64,000 nt of DNA from Rhizobium sp. 16-449-1b (GTDB taxonomy: Bacteria; Pseudomonadota; Alphaproteobacteria; Rhizobiales; Rhizobiaceae), in contig NZ_JAGHMH010000004.1 of the NCBI RefSeq assembly GCF_017741935.1, positions 1 to 64,000 of the forward strand, given 5' to 3'. Positions within the stretch are counted from its first letter, which is position 1. Each line of letters opens with the position of its first letter. The notes under the pieces were generated by a model. That model was not told the origin of the DNA. It did no database searches and saw only the letters and a program-made list of their open reading frames with translations. Below are positions 1-8,608 of the stretch, piece after piece. The position numbers and the translations under genes were made by a program.

Positions 1-221
1 CTTTCCGCCAGGATCAAAGGCGATCGGCTCGACCGTACCTGGGGTATGCCCTTCGCCAATCGCCTTTGCCCTGACGAAAACCTGCTCCGGCAGAATGCTC
101 CAATCCAACCAGGAAAGGCTCTGTAAGCAAATGCTGTATCAATTGGGGCGGCGTATTAACCAAGCATCAAGGTTAATGAGACATTTTATCGGCATGTTCA
201 TGCGTCCCATGCCGGAGTCTG

Positions 222-1439
222 GTGTTGCGTCGAAATAGTCGTGTCCCTGGCAAATCACGCACCCCTGGTGCGCCGCGCCGCTTCGATAAGCTGCGCCCTT
301 TGCTGCAAAGATGGAGTTCCCCCGCGCTCTTCGGCGTCTGCGCGTGGCTGATGTTTCCCACCATGGCCTCGCATGCCGATCTGGCAGCCCTTCTGGCCGG
401 CCTCGACCAGGGCCGCGAGAACTGGCGCATGGTGCTGACCAACTCTCCCGCTGGCTCCATCCATCAGGCCGAGCTCGCCTTCGCCGATCCCGCTGTCACC
501 GGCGCCATCGCATCCGGTGCCGGCATGGTGCTGCCCGATGGCCGCAAGGTCGCCTTCACCACCGAGAACAAGGGCCACGAAGACACGCCCGATGAGGATC
601 GCGTCAACCGTGCCACCAAGAAGGGCAGGGTGGTCGCCGTCGAGCAAGTGCAGCCGCCGAAGGATTTCTCCGCCGGCTCGATCCTGCAGCGCACCCGTCT
701 TCTGTTTCAGCCGACCTTCAACCTGAAGGACAAGTCGGCCTTCGTGAAGCCGAAGATCCGCGGTAAGGAAATCGAGATCGCCACCAATTTCTACCGCAAG
801 CAGCCGCCGAAGCCCGCGGCCGACATCTCGCCGATGCTGGCCGATCTCGTCACCAGCAACAAGTCCGACGTGCTCGCCACCGCGTTTGCGCCTGCCGCTC
901 CCGATTACGCCCGCCAGTCACCGTTCGATTCGATCCTGACGGAGAAAGCCGACAACGGCCGCTTCGTGCCGCAGATCGGCCCGAAGGATCACGCCTGGGC
1001 CGCGAGCATCCTGCCGGCCAGCGTCTTTTCGCCAGCCGAGCAGCAGTGTCTCGCCTCAGGCATCTATTTCGAGGCGCGCGGTGAAACCGTGAAGGGCCAG
1101 GCGGCCGTCGCCCAGGTCATCCTCAACCGCGTGCGCAACCCGGCCTACCCGAAGACCATCTGCGGCGTCGTCTACCAGAATGAGGATTGGCGCAATCGCT
1201 GCCAGTTCTCCTTCGCTTGCGACAACATCAAGGACCGCGTGAACTCGCAGGCCCATTGGAGAATCGCCCGTGATGTGGCGATGGCGGTGACCGCCGGCCG
1301 TATCTGGCTGCCCCAGGTTGGCTCCGCCACCCATTACCACGCCGTCTATGTTCGCCCGAAATGGGCAAAGACCATGGAAAAGGTCGGCCGCATCGGCCTG
1401 CACGTCTTCTACCGCACCTATGGCGGCGGCTGGAGCTGA
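222..1439 (+). CDS. SleB-type cell wall hydrolase
   Basis: A 405-residue protein with an N-terminal hydrophobic stretch (about residues 32-52, ending in a small-residue signal-like region) and a C-terminal hydrolase_2/SleB domain (about residues 280-405). The domain is recognised from EQQCLASGIYFEARGE, followed by VAQVILNRV and a CQFSFACD segment; the Glu of the EARGE block is the family's catalytic acid. Members cleave peptidoglycan as lytic transglycosylase-like enzymes in the periplasm. The start is GTG; a GGAG at 214-217 sits 4 bases from it and 7 bases from the next codon, TTG at 225, so TTG is an equally good start. The middle section (residues 60-270) is not recognised. It is a single gene followed by a hairpin. 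Confidence 0.85.
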   Translation: MLRRNSRVPGKSRTPGAPRRFDKLRPLLQRWSSPALFGVCAWLMFPTMASHADLAALLAGLDQGRENWRMVLTNSPAGSIHQAELAFADPAVTGAIASGAGMVLPDGRKVAFTTENKGHEDTPDEDRVNRATKKGRVVAVEQVQPPKDFSAGSILQRTRLLFQPTFNLKDKSAFVKPKIRGKEIEIATNFYRKQPPKPAADISPMLADLVTSNKSDVLATAFAPAAPDYARQSPFDSILTEKADNGRFVPQIGPKDHAWAASILPASVFSPAEQQCLASGIYFEARGETVKGQAAVAQVILNRVRNPAYPKTICGVVYQNEDWRNRCQFSFACDNIKDRVNSQAHWRIARDVAMAVTAGRIWLPQVGSATHYHAVYVRPKWAKTMEKVGRIGLHVFYRTYGGGWS

Positions 1440-1453
1440 CAAAAACCCGGTAA

Positions 1454-1473
1454 AAGGCGCGTTTTCGCGCCTT
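1454..1473 (+). terminator. Hairpin after the cell wall hydrolase gene
   Basis: Perfect 8-base arms AAGGCGCG (1454-1461) and CGCGCCTT (1466-1473) enclose a TTTT loop, 14 bases after the stop codon. The following bases are not a long T run, so termination strength is uncertain. Confidence 0.5.
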
Positions 1474-1588
1474 ATTGCCGCGTCAGCCCGCGGATTCTTT
1501 CCCCCGATTCCGCCACAACCCGCCCGTATCGATCTAACCATATGTTTTTGATCGCTTATTTTATGGCTGGACATCGGCCTGCTACGCC

Positions 1589-1617
1589 TTGACTATGGAT
1601 TTTGCTAAAACTATGTT
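1589..1617 (+). promoter_or_regulatory. Sigma-70 promoter for the F0 ATP synthase operon
   Basis: TTGACT (1589-1594) and TATGTT (1612-1617) are separated by 17 bases, close to the vegetative consensus. The box lies about 105 bases upstream of the atpI start, in the only sizeable gap before the operon. Confidence 0.55.
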
Positions 1618-1721
1618 GCGCGCGACTTCAAAGCGGGCCGGAAGGTTCTTCAGCCTTGGGGTCGTTGTCCGGTAAACCGGGGTAGCGGCGTAGCGGACGG
1701 CGGCAGGCGGAGGAGAGCACG

Positions 1722-2066
1722 ATGGCGGATGACCGCGAGGAGAGTCTGGAAAAGCGCCGTGCGCAACTGGGAGCGGAACTCGCGACCAAGCGCATCGAGG
1801 CGGGGAAGGACGAGGCCGACGAGGCCCGCGCCGAGGTAAGCCGCAAGGGCTATGCCCAGGCGATGAAGCTTTCGAGCGAGTTCATTTCCGCAGTCGTTGT
1901 CGGCGCTGTCCTGGGCTATCTCTTCGACCGTTTTGTCGGCACTGCGCCTTGGGGATTGATCGTACTTCTTCTTCTTGGATTTGGTGCCGGCGTGCTGAAC
2001 GTGATGCGCGCTGCGGGCAAGGTTGCGAAACCTGACCTCGATATGCGCGAAAGCGACCGGAAATAG
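1722..2066 (+). CDS. atpI: F0F1 ATP synthase assembly protein I
   Basis: A 114-residue protein with a charged, probably helical N-terminal half and two membrane segments (about residues 48-66 and 73-93) joined by a short FDRFVGTAPWG turn, as in alphaproteobacterial AtpI. AtpI assists assembly of the c-ring and is the usual first gene of the F0 operon. The ATG is preceded by GGAGGAG at 1709-1715 with correct spacing. The gene lies 75 bases upstream of atpB on the same strand, which supports the call. Confidence 0.9.
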   Translation: MADDREESLEKRRAQLGAELATKRIEAGKDEADEARAEVSRKGYAQAMKLSSEFISAVVVGAVLGYLFDRFVGTAPWGLIVLLLLGFGAGVLNVMRAAGKVAKPDLDMRESDRK

Positions 2067-2141
2067 GGCGGAACGTTCAGGCGTTCGATCCAGTGCAATA
2101 ATCCCGTCTCGTGCGGGTATAAGATATAGAGAGAACAAGCG

Positions 2142-2894
2142 GTGTCTAACGATCCGACTCATCAGTTCCTGATCCAGAAGATTGTGCCGATCGAAATCGG
2201 CGGGATTGATTTCTCGTTTACGAACGCCTCGCTGTTCATGGCGGCTTCCGCTGCCGTGGCCGCCGGCTTCCTCTATTTCTCGACGTCGAACCGCGCCATC
2301 GTGCCGGGCCGCTCGCAGTCGGTCGCCGAAATGTCCTACGAGTTCATCGCGGGAATGCTGAAAGAAGGCGCCGGATCCAAGGGGATGAAGTTCTTCCCGC
2401 TGGTCTTCTCGCTCTTCATGTTCGTGCTGACGGCAAACCTGCTCGGCATGTTCCCATACTTCTTCACCATCACCAGCCAGATCATCGTCACCTTTGCTCT
2501 TGCTTTGCTCGTCATCGGCACGGTTCTGGTCTACGGCTTCTACAAGCACGGCTTCCACTTCCTGAATGTCTTCGTACCTCAGGGCGTTCCCGGCATCTTG
2601 CTGCCGCTGGTCGTCGCTATCGAAATCATCTCGTTCCTGTCGCGTCCGATTTCGCTCTCCGTTCGTCTCTTCGCCAACATGCTGGCCGGTCACATCACCC
2701 TTAAAGTGTTCGCGGGCTTCGTTGCCTCGCTTGGAGCCATGGGTGCTGTTGGTATCGGCGGCGCCGTTCTTCCCCTCATCATGACCGTCGCCCTGACGGG
2801 TCTCGAGTTCCTCGTCGCCTTCCTCCAGGCTTACGTCTTTGCGGTGCTGACTTGCATGTACCTCAACGACGCGATCCATCCGGGTGGCCACTAA
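2142..2894 (+). CDS. atpB: ATP synthase F0 subunit a
   Basis: A 250-residue, five- or six-span membrane protein that forms the proton half-channels facing the c-ring. The signature [14 protein letters not shown] is present with the essential Arg at residue 175, and the C-terminal [16 protein letters not shown] helix carries the usual Glu and Gln. The start is GTG, preceded by a purine-rich GAGAGAA stretch; no upstream ATG fits. The length is normal for the family. It is followed within 69 bases by atpE. Confidence 0.97.
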   Translation: MSNDPTHQFLIQKIVPIEIGGIDFSFTNASLFMAASAAVAAGFLYFSTSNRAIVPGRSQSVAEMSYEFIAGMLKEGAGSKGMKFFPLVFSLFMFVLTANLLGMFPYFFTITSQIIVTFALALLVIGTVLVYGFYKHGFHFLNVFVPQGVPGILLPLVVAIEIISFLSRPISLSVRLFANMLAGHITLKVFAGFVASLGAMGAVGIGGAVLPLIMTVALTGLEFLVAFLQAYVFAVLTCMYLNDAIHPGGH

Positions 2895-2907
2895 GGGATA
2901 CCGACAT

Positions 2908-2925
2908 TGACGCCCAAAGGCGTCA
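2908..2925 (+). promoter_or_regulatory. Hairpin in the atpB-atpE spacer
   Basis: Perfect 7-base arms TGACGCC (2908-2914) and GGCGTCA (2919-2925) enclose a CAAA loop, 38 bases before atpE. There is no T run, so it is more likely an mRNA stability or processing element than a terminator. Its position just ahead of the most highly needed subunit fits that reading, which is an inference. Confidence 0.4.
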
Positions 2926-2963
2926 GTCAATTCGCCGCAACAACCATTTCAAAGGAGTACAAC

Positions 2964-3191
2964 ATGGACGCGGAAGCAGCAAAATTCATCGGTGCAGGCC
3001 TCGCTTGCTTTGGTATGGCCGGTACGGCTCTCGGCCTCGGCAACATCTTCGGCAGCTACCTGTCGGGCGCCCTGCGCAACCCGTCTGCCGCTGACAGCCA
3101 GTTCGGCCGTCTGGTATTCGGCTTCGCCGTTACGGAAGCTCTGGGCATCTTCTCGCTGCTCGTCGCTCTCCTTCTGCTGTTCGCCGTTTAA
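2964..3191 (+). CDS. atpE: ATP synthase F0 subunit c
   Basis: A 75-residue hairpin of two membrane helices that forms the rotating proton-carrying c-ring. The polar loop RNP is at residues 38-40 and the proton-binding Glu is at residue 58 (VTEALGIF). An in-frame reading extends upstream to 2907, but AAAGGAG at 2951-2957 sits 6 bases before the ATG at 2964, which decides the start and gives the normal family length. It is flanked on both sides by hairpins not seen elsewhere in the operon. Confidence 0.97.
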   Translation: MDAEAAKFIGAGLACFGMAGTALGLGNIFGSYLSGALRNPSAADSQFGRLVFGFAVTEALGIFSLLVALLLLFAV

Positions 3192-3206
3192 TTTCGGCGC
3201 ACTGAG

Positions 3207-3246
3207 GGATCACGGCCTGCGAACAGCGAGCCGTGATCCTTTGTAT
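3207..3246 (+). terminator. Hairpin with T-rich tail between atpE and atpF'
   Basis: Perfect 10-base arms GGATCACGGC (3207-3216) and GCCGTGATCC (3230-3239), a 13-base loop, then TTTGTATTT. It lies 15 bases after the atpE stop, inside the operon. It looks like a partial terminator or 3' stabiliser that would give more subunit c than the downstream b subunits. That role is inferred; the structure is seen. Confidence 0.6.
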
Positions 3247-3269
3247 TTGCAGTACACCTGGAGGTGAGC

Positions 3270-3908
3270 ATGTTTTTTGTGACCCCGGCTTACGCTGAAG
3301 AAGCCCCGGCGGGAACCGCAGAAACTGGTGCAGCGACCGGTACAGACGCGCATGCTGCCCCGGCCGCAGGCGAGGTTCATACCGAGACCGGCGTGCCAGC
3401 CGAACACCATGGCGGTGTTTTCCCGCCTTTCGATACTTCGACGTATGCGTCCCAGCTGCTCTGGCTGGCGATTACCTTCGTCATTTTCTTCGTGCTCATG
3501 CAAAAGGTCATTGCACCGCGCATCGGCGGTATCCTCGAGCAGCGCCACACGCGCATTGCCCAGGACCTCGATGAGGCTGCACGCCTGAAGGCGCAGGCAG
3601 ACGCAGACGTCGCTGCCTACGAAGCCGAACTCGCAGAAGCCCGCGCCAAGTCGAATGCAATCGGCACGGCAGCGCGCGACGCCGCCAAGCTCAAGGCCGA
3701 GGCCGACCGCCGCGCGGTTGAAGCCGCTCTGGGCGAAAAATTGAAGGCTGCGGAAGGCCACATCGCCGATATCAAGGCGAAGGCATTTGCAGACGTCGGC
3801 ACGATCGCCGAGGAAACGGCAAAGGCCGTCGTCGAACAGCTGATCGGTGGCACCGCCACCAAGGCTGAAGTCACGTCCGCCGTTACCGCGGCCAAGAAGG
3901 GAGCTTGA
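3270..3908 (+). CDS. atpF': ATP synthase F0 subunit b' (AtpF')
   Basis: A 212-residue peripheral-stalk subunit. An acidic Ala-rich N-terminal segment (to about residue 50) precedes one membrane helix ([15 protein letters not shown], about residues 68-85) and a long Ala/Glu/Lys coiled coil. A separate b' paralogue beside b is typical of photosynthetic bacteria and alphaproteobacteria. GGAGG at 3260-3264 is 5 bases from the ATG at 3270; the GTG at 3264 overlaps that site and is rejected. It is followed after 3 bases by atpF, so the two are translationally coupled. Confidence 0.93.
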   Translation: MFFVTPAYAEEAPAGTAETGAATGTDAHAAPAAGEVHTETGVPAEHHGGVFPPFDTSTYASQLLWLAITFVIFFVLMQKVIAPRIGGILEQRHTRIAQDLDEAARLKAQADADVAAYEAELAEARAKSNAIGTAARDAAKLKAEADRRAVEAALGEKLKAAEGHIADIKAKAFADVGTIAEETAKAVVEQLIGGTATKAEVTSAVTAAKKGA

Positions 3909-3911
3909 TCG

Positions 3912-4403
3912 ATGGAATTTGCACTGGACGCAACATTCTTCGCATTCGTCGGTCTCGTCCTGTTCCTGGCGCTGGTCGTCTACCTGAAGGTTCCCGGCAT
4001 GATGGCGACGTCGCTCGACGACCGCGCCGATCAGATCCGCAACGAGCTGTCGGAAGCCAAGCGCCTGCGTGAAGAGGCCCAGCACCTGCTGGCCGAATAT
4101 CAGCGCAAGCGCAAGGAAGCCGAAGCGGAAGCCGCCCATATCCTGGCAGCTGCCGAGCGCGAAGCGGAAATGTTCACCGCCGAAGCCAAGAAGAAGACCG
4201 AGGAATTCGTCGCCAACCGCACTGCGGTTTCGGAAGCGAAGATCAAGCAGGCCGAAGCCGATGCGATGAAGGCGGTTCGTTCCGCAGCCGTCGACCTCGC
4301 CATCGCCGCCGCTGAAACGGTTCTCGTCAAGAAGGCCGATGCCAAGGTTCAGTCCGAACTCTTCGGCAACGCCCTCGGCCAGGTAAAGACCCGCCTCAAC
4401 TGA
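3912..4403 (+). CDS. atpF: ATP synthase F0 subunit b
   Basis: A 163-residue subunit with one N-terminal membrane helix (FFAFVGLVLFLALVVYL, about residues 9-25) and a long charged coiled coil that forms the peripheral stalk with b'. It pairs with the upstream b' gene, 3 bases away. Last gene of the operon; a very strong terminator follows. No F1 genes (delta, alpha, gamma, beta, epsilon) follow, which is the normal split arrangement in this class. Confidence 0.95.
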   Translation: MEFALDATFFAFVGLVLFLALVVYLKVPGMMATSLDDRADQIRNELSEAKRLREEAQHLLAEYQRKRKEAEAEAAHILAAAEREAEMFTAEAKKKTEEFVANRTAVSEAKIKQAEADAMKAVRSAAVDLAIAAAETVLVKKADAKVQSELFGNALGQVKTRLN

Positions 4404-4424
4404 GATCGGTCCTATCGCATTTCG

Positions 4425-4449
4425 AAGCCCCGGTTCGCCGGGGCTTTTT
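4425..4449 (+). terminator. Intrinsic terminator of the F0 operon
   Basis: Nine-base perfect arms AAGCCCCGG (4425-4433) and CCGGGGCTT (4438-4446) enclose a TTCG tetraloop, with a run of T ending at 4449. A textbook Rho-independent terminator 22 bases after atpF. Confidence 0.93.
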
Positions 4450-4503
4450 GCGTTTTAGGGATGTTGTTCTCGATTGTGCCGGGAAAGCCGGCCAAGATGC
4501 CGC

Positions 4504-5175
4504 TTACTCGCCGTCGGTGACCTGGAACTGCTTAAGCCGCCCGAAGCTCATCCGATGCAGCGGGCAGGGGCCATGGCTGTCGATGCCGGCGCGGTGGCGT
4601 GCCGTGCCGTAACCAGCATGCGCGGCGAAGCCATAGGCGGGGAAGATCAGGTCGGCGCGCGTCATCATCCGGTCGCGCGTGACCTTGGCGACGATGGAGG
4701 CGGCGGCGATTGACACGGAGCGGGCATCGCCCTTGACGACGGCCTGGCCGGGGCACTCAAGGCCGGGGGGCACGTCCAGCCCGTCGGTCAGCACATAACT
4801 TGCCGGGACGGAGAGGCTGAGGATCGCGCGGCGCATGGCATCGAGGCTCGCCTTGCGGATATCCGTCTCGTCGATGCGGCGTGAGCTGGATGAGGCGATC
4901 GCGACGGTCGCGGTGGCAAGGATCTGCTCGAATAGCTCTTCCCGCCTCTGTGCGGAAAGCTGTTTGGAATCGTTGAGGCCATCGGGGATGCGCTTCGGAT
5001 CGAGAATGACGGCGGCGGCAACGATTGGTCCCGCCAGCGGCCCGCGTCCCGCCTCGTCGGCGCCAGCAACCGGCCAATGGCCGGCCTTGCGCGCCTTCAG
5101 CTCCAGCCGGAAATCCGGAAGCAACGGGACATCTTCGAAAAGCATGGGAGAATCGGGTGGCGTGCGACGTTTCAT
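4504..5175 (-). CDS. rnhB: Ribonuclease HII
   Basis: A 223-residue enzyme that nicks the RNA strand of RNA-DNA hybrids and starts removal of misincorporated ribonucleotides. The hallmark [14 protein letters not shown] carries the catalytic Asp40 and Glu41; Asp131 (TDGLD) and Asp150 (VKGDA) complete the metal site. [12 protein letters not shown] is the conserved core helix, and [11 protein letters not shown] matches the usual HxxxHR end block. The N-terminus has a short extension of about 30 residues compared with the minimal enzyme. It is convergent with the F0 operon and stands alone. Confidence 0.95.
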   Translation of the reverse strand: MKRRTPPDSPMLFEDVPLLPDFRLELKARKAGHWPVAGADEAGRGPLAGPIVAAAVILDPKRIPDGLNDSKQLSAQRREELFEQILATATVAIASSSSRRIDETDIRKASLDAMRRAILSLSVPASYVLTDGLDVPPGLECPGQAVVKGDARSVSIAAASIVAKVTRDRMMTRADLIFPAYGFAAHAGYGTARHRAGIDSHGPCPLHRMSFGRLKQFQVTDGE

Positions 5176-5287
5176 GCGGCTGAACTTCGCACGCCAACCC
5201 GATTTCCTGCAAGTCCCCGGATCAGGGCGGCGGGCCGGGGACTTGAGAACGGAAGGCCAGGGTCAGCCGTCCGTAAGGGAATGTCAG

Positions 5288-5330
5288 AGCATGTCGCGCA
5301 AAAGTGTGCGGCGGTTTTGCGCGACATGCT
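5288..5330. repeat. Rhizobial interspersed palindrome (16-bp arms)
   Basis: AGCATGTCGCGCAAAA (5288-5303) and its exact reverse complement (5315-5330) flank an 11-base loop. I recall near-identical GTCGCGCAAAA...TTTTGCG palindromes scattered through gaps of rhizobial genomes, so I read it as a dispersed repeat. It sits just after the radical SAM gene stop and could also fold in its mRNA, but no T run follows. Confidence 0.7.
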
Positions 5331-5336
5331 ACAAAA

Positions 5337-6494
5337 CTAGAGCAGCGACAGCTGCACGCCGCTGCCGTTGGGCGGCACGAAGAGGTCGTCGCGCAGCGGC
5401 ATGCTGCGGCGGGTCATGCCGAGCCGCTTCGTGGCCATCTCGAAGCGCCGGGCGATCTGCCACGCATAGGGACCGGCGCCCTTCATGCGCTTGCTGAAAT
5501 CGGCGTCGTAATCCTTGCCGCCGCGCATCGAGCGCACCAGCGACATGACGTGGCGGTAACGATCAGGATAGTGCTGCAGCAGCCAGTCGCGAAACAGCGG
5601 CGACACTTCCAATGGAAGGCGCAGGATCACATAACCCGCTTCCGTGGCACCCGCGGCATGCGCCGCATCGAGCACACGCTCGATCTCGTGATCGTTCAGC
5701 GCCGGAATGACCGGCGCCATCATCACAGATGTCCGGATGCCGGCGTCGCTCAGCGCCTTCAGCGCATCGAGCCGCTTCGATGGGGTCGATGCACGCGGCT
5801 CCATCGTCCGCGCCAGCTTGCGGTCCAGCGTCGTCACCGACAGCGAGGCGCGCACGAGGTTCTTCTCAGCCATGCGCTGCAGGATATCGAGATCGCGCAG
5901 GATGAGCGCCGACTTGGTGACGATCGACACAGGGTGGTTCGCCCGCTCCAGCACCTCGAGTATATCCCGCATGATCCGCCATTCCTTTTCGATCGGCTGG
6001 TACGGATCCGTATTGGTGCCGATGGCGATCACGCGCGGCTTGTAGCCGGGCTTGGCGAGCTCGCGCTCCAAAAGCTTGGCCGCATCCGGCTTGGCAAACA
6101 GTCTGGCTTCGAAATCCAGCCCGGCAGACAGGCCCATATAGGCGTGCGTGGGCCGCGCGAAGCAATAGATGCAGCCATGCTCGCAGCCGCGATAGGGATT
6201 GATCGAACGGTCGAAAGGGATATCCGGCGATTCATTGCGGGTGATCGCCGTACGCGGCTTTTCGATCTGTACCTCGGTCTTGAACGGCGGCAACTCCTCA
6301 AGCGTTTGCCAGCCATCGTCGAAGCCTTCGCGGCTCTGCGGCTCGAAGCGCCCGCTCGGGTTCAGCCCCGCACCGCGGCCACGCCGGCGGTCGACCTCGA
6401 TCCTGAGGCCGGAAGAAACGATCATCGCGTCGGCAATATCCGCCGTATTGGCAGGCGCGAATGCGGCCTGCCCTGCAAGGGACTGTTCGTTCAT
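5337..6494 (-). CDS. PA0069-family radical SAM protein
   Basis: A 385-residue radical SAM enzyme. The cluster motif is CEHGCIYC (Cys104, Cys108, Cys111), set in the sequence NPYRGCEHGCIYCFARPTHAY that marks the PA0069/Rv2578c branch, which is related to spore photoproduct lyase. This supports a 4Fe-4S/SAM radical enzyme, but its substrate is unknown; a DNA repair role has been suggested for relatives by similarity. An alphaproteobacterial LexA box lies 73 bases upstream of the start (6567-6581), which fits a damage-inducible gene. It ends in a QLSLL tail that resembles a beta-clamp-binding peptide, though that could be chance. Confidence 0.85.
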   Translation of the reverse strand: MNEQSLAGQAAFAPANTADIADAMIVSSGLRIEVDRRRGRGAGLNPSGRFEPQSREGFDDGWQTLEELPPFKTEVQIEKPRTAITRNESPDIPFDRSINPYRGCEHGCIYCFARPTHAYMGLSAGLDFEARLFAKPDAAKLLERELAKPGYKPRVIAIGTNTDPYQPIEKEWRIMRDILEVLERANHPVSIVTKSALILRDLDILQRMAEKNLVRASLSVTTLDRKLARTMEPRASTPSKRLDALKALSDAGIRTSVMMAPVIPALNDHEIERVLDAAHAAGATEAGYVILRLPLEVSPLFRDWLLQHYPDRYRHVMSLVRSMRGGKDYDADFSKRMKGAGPYAWQIARRFEMATKRLGMTRRSMPLRDDLFVPPNGSGVQLSLL

Positions 6495-6566
6495 CGGGTT
6501 TCTCCGTCGATGGAAGACTTGTCGTCCCCATCCGTTCTGGTGATTAAATTCCTATCGTTGAAATGA

Positions 6567-6581
6567 GAACAATGCAAGAAC
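6567..6581. promoter_or_regulatory. LexA (SOS) box, GAAC-N7-GAAC
   Basis: GAAC (6567-6570), seven bases, GAAC (6578-6581) is an exact match to the direct-repeat LexA site of alphaproteobacteria. It lies in the 141-base gap between the divergent radical SAM gene (start 6494) and glycosyltransferase gene (start 6636), so it may control either or both. Confidence 0.65.
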
Positions 6582-6635
6582 AAATTTGGAAAACTGTCGC
6601 TGGTAATGTTTTGTGCGTCGCACTATAAATGAGCA

Positions 6636-7154
6636 ATGTTGACTGTCGTATTGGAATGCCGGGATCAGGAACCTGAGCTGGCGCAGACATTATCGGTGTT
6701 GGTTGCTGGTGCCGTGGAGGGGCTGGTGAGCGACGTGGTGGTGCTCGACCACGGCTCGCGCGATGGCTCGTCCAAGGTCGCGGACGCCGCCGGCTGCCGC
6801 TTCCATCAGCATTGGGATATCAAGGACATACTGCGCTCGGCGCGCGGCGAGTGGCTGTTGTTCGTCGAGCCCGGCGCCCGCCCGCAGAGCGGCTGGATCG
6901 ACGAGATCGCCGAATATGTGGCGCTGAACAAGCTGCCCGCCCGCTTCACCGCCTCGCGCGGCTACCGTCGGCCTTTCTATCAGCGCTTGCGCCGGCTGGC
7001 GCCGCTGGAGCTTGGCCTGTTGCTGCCGAAAAAACATGCGCTGGCGACGGCGCGCAGCGGCATGCAGCTGGCGGAGTTCGTCAAGGGGCAGAAGCTGCGC
7101 AAGCTATCGGCCGAGCTCATCCCGTCCTGGGTGGCGCGTTCGGCGCGGGGCTAG
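6636..7154 (+). CDS. Small family 2-like glycosyltransferase
   Basis: A 172-residue protein that begins TVVLECRDQEPELAQTL and continues with VVVLDHGSRDGSSKVAD, the nucleotide-sugar-binding start of a GT-A fold; GEWLLFVEPGARP takes the place of the usual DxD region. It covers only the first half of a normal GT2 domain and has no membrane segment, so sugar transfer is not assured. The acceptor is unknown. The stop is 4 bases from the convergent moaB stop. Its promoter region contains the LexA box. Confidence 0.6.
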   Translation: MLTVVLECRDQEPELAQTLSVLVAGAVEGLVSDVVVLDHGSRDGSSKVADAAGCRFHQHWDIKDILRSARGEWLLFVEPGARPQSGWIDEIAEYVALNKLPARFTASRGYRRPFYQRLRRLAPLELGLLLPKKHALATARSGMQLAEFVKGQKLRKLSAELIPSWVARSARG

Positions 7155-7158
7155 CGCT

Positions 7159-7710
7159 CTAAGCTCCGCGCTTCAGGTGCTCGTCGAGCCTGGGCATGAT
7201 TTCCACGAAGTTGCACGGCATGTGGCGATAATCGAACTGCGCCTTCAAGATGCCGTCCCATGCGTCCTTGCAGGCGCCGGGCGATCCCGGCAGCACGAAG
7301 ACGAAGGTGGTGCCGATCAGCCCAGCCGTCGCGCGCGACTGCACGGTGGATGTGCCGATCTTGTCCTGCGAGATGCGGTGGAAGACGGCCGAGAAACCGT
7401 CCATGCGCTTGTCGAACAGCGGCTCCAGCGTCTCGGGCGTCACGTCGCGGCCGGTAAAGCCGGTTCCGCCTGTGGTGATGATCACGTCGACGTCCGATTG
7501 CGCCGTCCACGCCTGCACCTGCGCGGCGATCGCCTGCCTGTCGTCGGGCGCGATGGCGCGCGCGATCAGCCGGTGCCCAGCCTCCGAGATGCGGGCCGCC
7601 AGCGTATCGCCCGAGCGGTCGTCCGCAGCCGTGCGCGTGTCTGAAACCGTCAGCACGGCAAATCCCACCGGAATGAACGGACGCGTGTCGTCAACGCCTG
7701 TCATCATCAT
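7159..7710 (-). CDS. moaB: Molybdenum cofactor biosynthesis protein B
   Basis: A 183-residue MogA/MoaB-family protein that adenylylates or handles molybdopterin during cofactor synthesis. The family signature IITTGGTGFTGRDVTPE and the late PGSPGACKDAWD motif are both present, and FAVLTVSDTRT starts the Rossmann-like core. Its start overlaps the end of ispE by 20 bases, so the two are cotranscribed. No other moa gene is near; the pairing with ispE appears incidental. Confidence 0.92.
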   Translation of the reverse strand: MMMTGVDDTRPFIPVGFAVLTVSDTRTAADDRSGDTLAARISEAGHRLIARAIAPDDRQAIAAQVQAWTAQSDVDVIITTGGTGFTGRDVTPETLEPLFDKRMDGFSAVFHRISQDKIGTSTVQSRATAGLIGTTFVFVLPGSPGACKDAWDGILKAQFDYRHMPCNFVEIMPRLDEHLKRGA

Positions 7711-8602
7711 CTCCCGCCAATGTCTCTGTTGCTTCGAAATACCAGTCAGGCCGCTTGCCGTGAAGCGCCCGCGCCGCAGCCTTCGCCTCGTCCATGTTGG
7801 CGAATATGCCGAAGCACGTCGCGCCCGAGCCCGACATCCGCACGAAGAGTGCGCCCTGATCGGAGAGCATATCGGAAATCTCGGCGATCTCAGGCAGAAG
7901 GGCGCGCGCCGGTGGTTCGAGATCGTTGCGCATGCCGCGCAGCGCGTCGAGCCAGGAGCGGCCGGGTGCTACCACAAGTTCGCCGTTCGTCTTCGTCGCC
8001 AGCCTGCGGAAAACCTCGGGCGTCGAAACGCCCTTCAGCGGATTGGCGAGCACCATGGGGAAGGCAGGCAAATCGCGCACCGTCTCGATCCGCTCGCCGA
8101 TCCCGCGCGCAATCAGTGGCCGGCTCGTGAGACACATCGGCACATCGGCGCCGAGCTTGATGGCGATGGCGTCGATGGTCGCGGCGGGCAGGGGAATGCC
8201 CCACAGCCGCATCAGCCCGCGCAGCGCCGCCGCCGCATCCGCCGAGCCGCCGCCGATGCCCGAGGCAATCGGCAAATCCTTGCGCAGATGAATGCTGACC
8301 GGCGGTGCGGTCCCGCCAACGTCGAGGACGGCAATACGCAACGCGTCGCGCGCTTTCAGCACCAGATTGGTACCGCCATCACCAGTAAGCGCGTCGCCAA
8401 ATCGGCCGGAGATATGAAACTCGTCGGCATCCGCTGGCGCGAAGTCCAGCCGGTCGCCCGAGCGCGTGAACGTCACCAGCATTTCTAGCAGATGATAGCC
8501 GTCGTCTCTCTGGCCCGTCACATGCAGGGCCAGATTGATCTTGGCAAAGGCATCCTCGCTGATCGCAACGCCGTCGGCGAAGCCGAAGCCGGTGTCAGCC
8601 AT
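7691..8602 (-). CDS. ispE: 4-diphosphocytidyl-2-C-methyl-D-erythritol kinase
   Basis: A 303-residue GHMP kinase of the non-mevalonate isoprenoid pathway; it phosphorylates CDP-ME at the 2-hydroxyl using ATP. The start block AFAKINLALHVTGQRDDGYH and the glycine-rich ATP loop PIASGIGGGSADAAAAL are diagnostic, and FVRMSGSGATCFGIF is GHMP motif 3. The gene lies 6 bases after the TPR gene and overlaps moaB. It supplies precursors to the polyprenyl diphosphate synthase a few genes upstream. Confidence 0.96.
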   Translation of the reverse strand: MADTGFGFADGVAISEDAFAKINLALHVTGQRDDGYHLLEMLVTFTRSGDRLDFAPADADEFHISGRFGDALTGDGGTNLVLKARDALRIAVLDVGGTAPPVSIHLRKDLPIASGIGGGSADAAAALRGLMRLWGIPLPAATIDAIAIKLGADVPMCLTSRPLIARGIGERIETVRDLPAFPMVLANPLKGVSTPEVFRRLATKTNGELVVAPGRSWLDALRGMRNDLEPPARALLPEIAEISDMLSDQGALFVRMSGSGATCFGIFANMDEAKAAARALHGKRPDWYFEATETLAGDDDDRR

Positions 8603-8608
8603 GGATGA

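Noticed and set aside
1..126. Open readings on both strands at the left edge (minus strand from a TTG at 106-108, plus strand ending in TAA at 124-126)
   Set aside because: Either could be the end of a gene cut by the window border, but third-position GC is similar in both, no ribosome site is clear, and no family was recognised, so I cannot choose.
4474..5175. Long plus-strand open frames opposite rnhB and other genes
   Set aside because: They mirror the codon pattern of the real gene on the other strand, with Arg/Ala-rich sequence and no conserved motifs.
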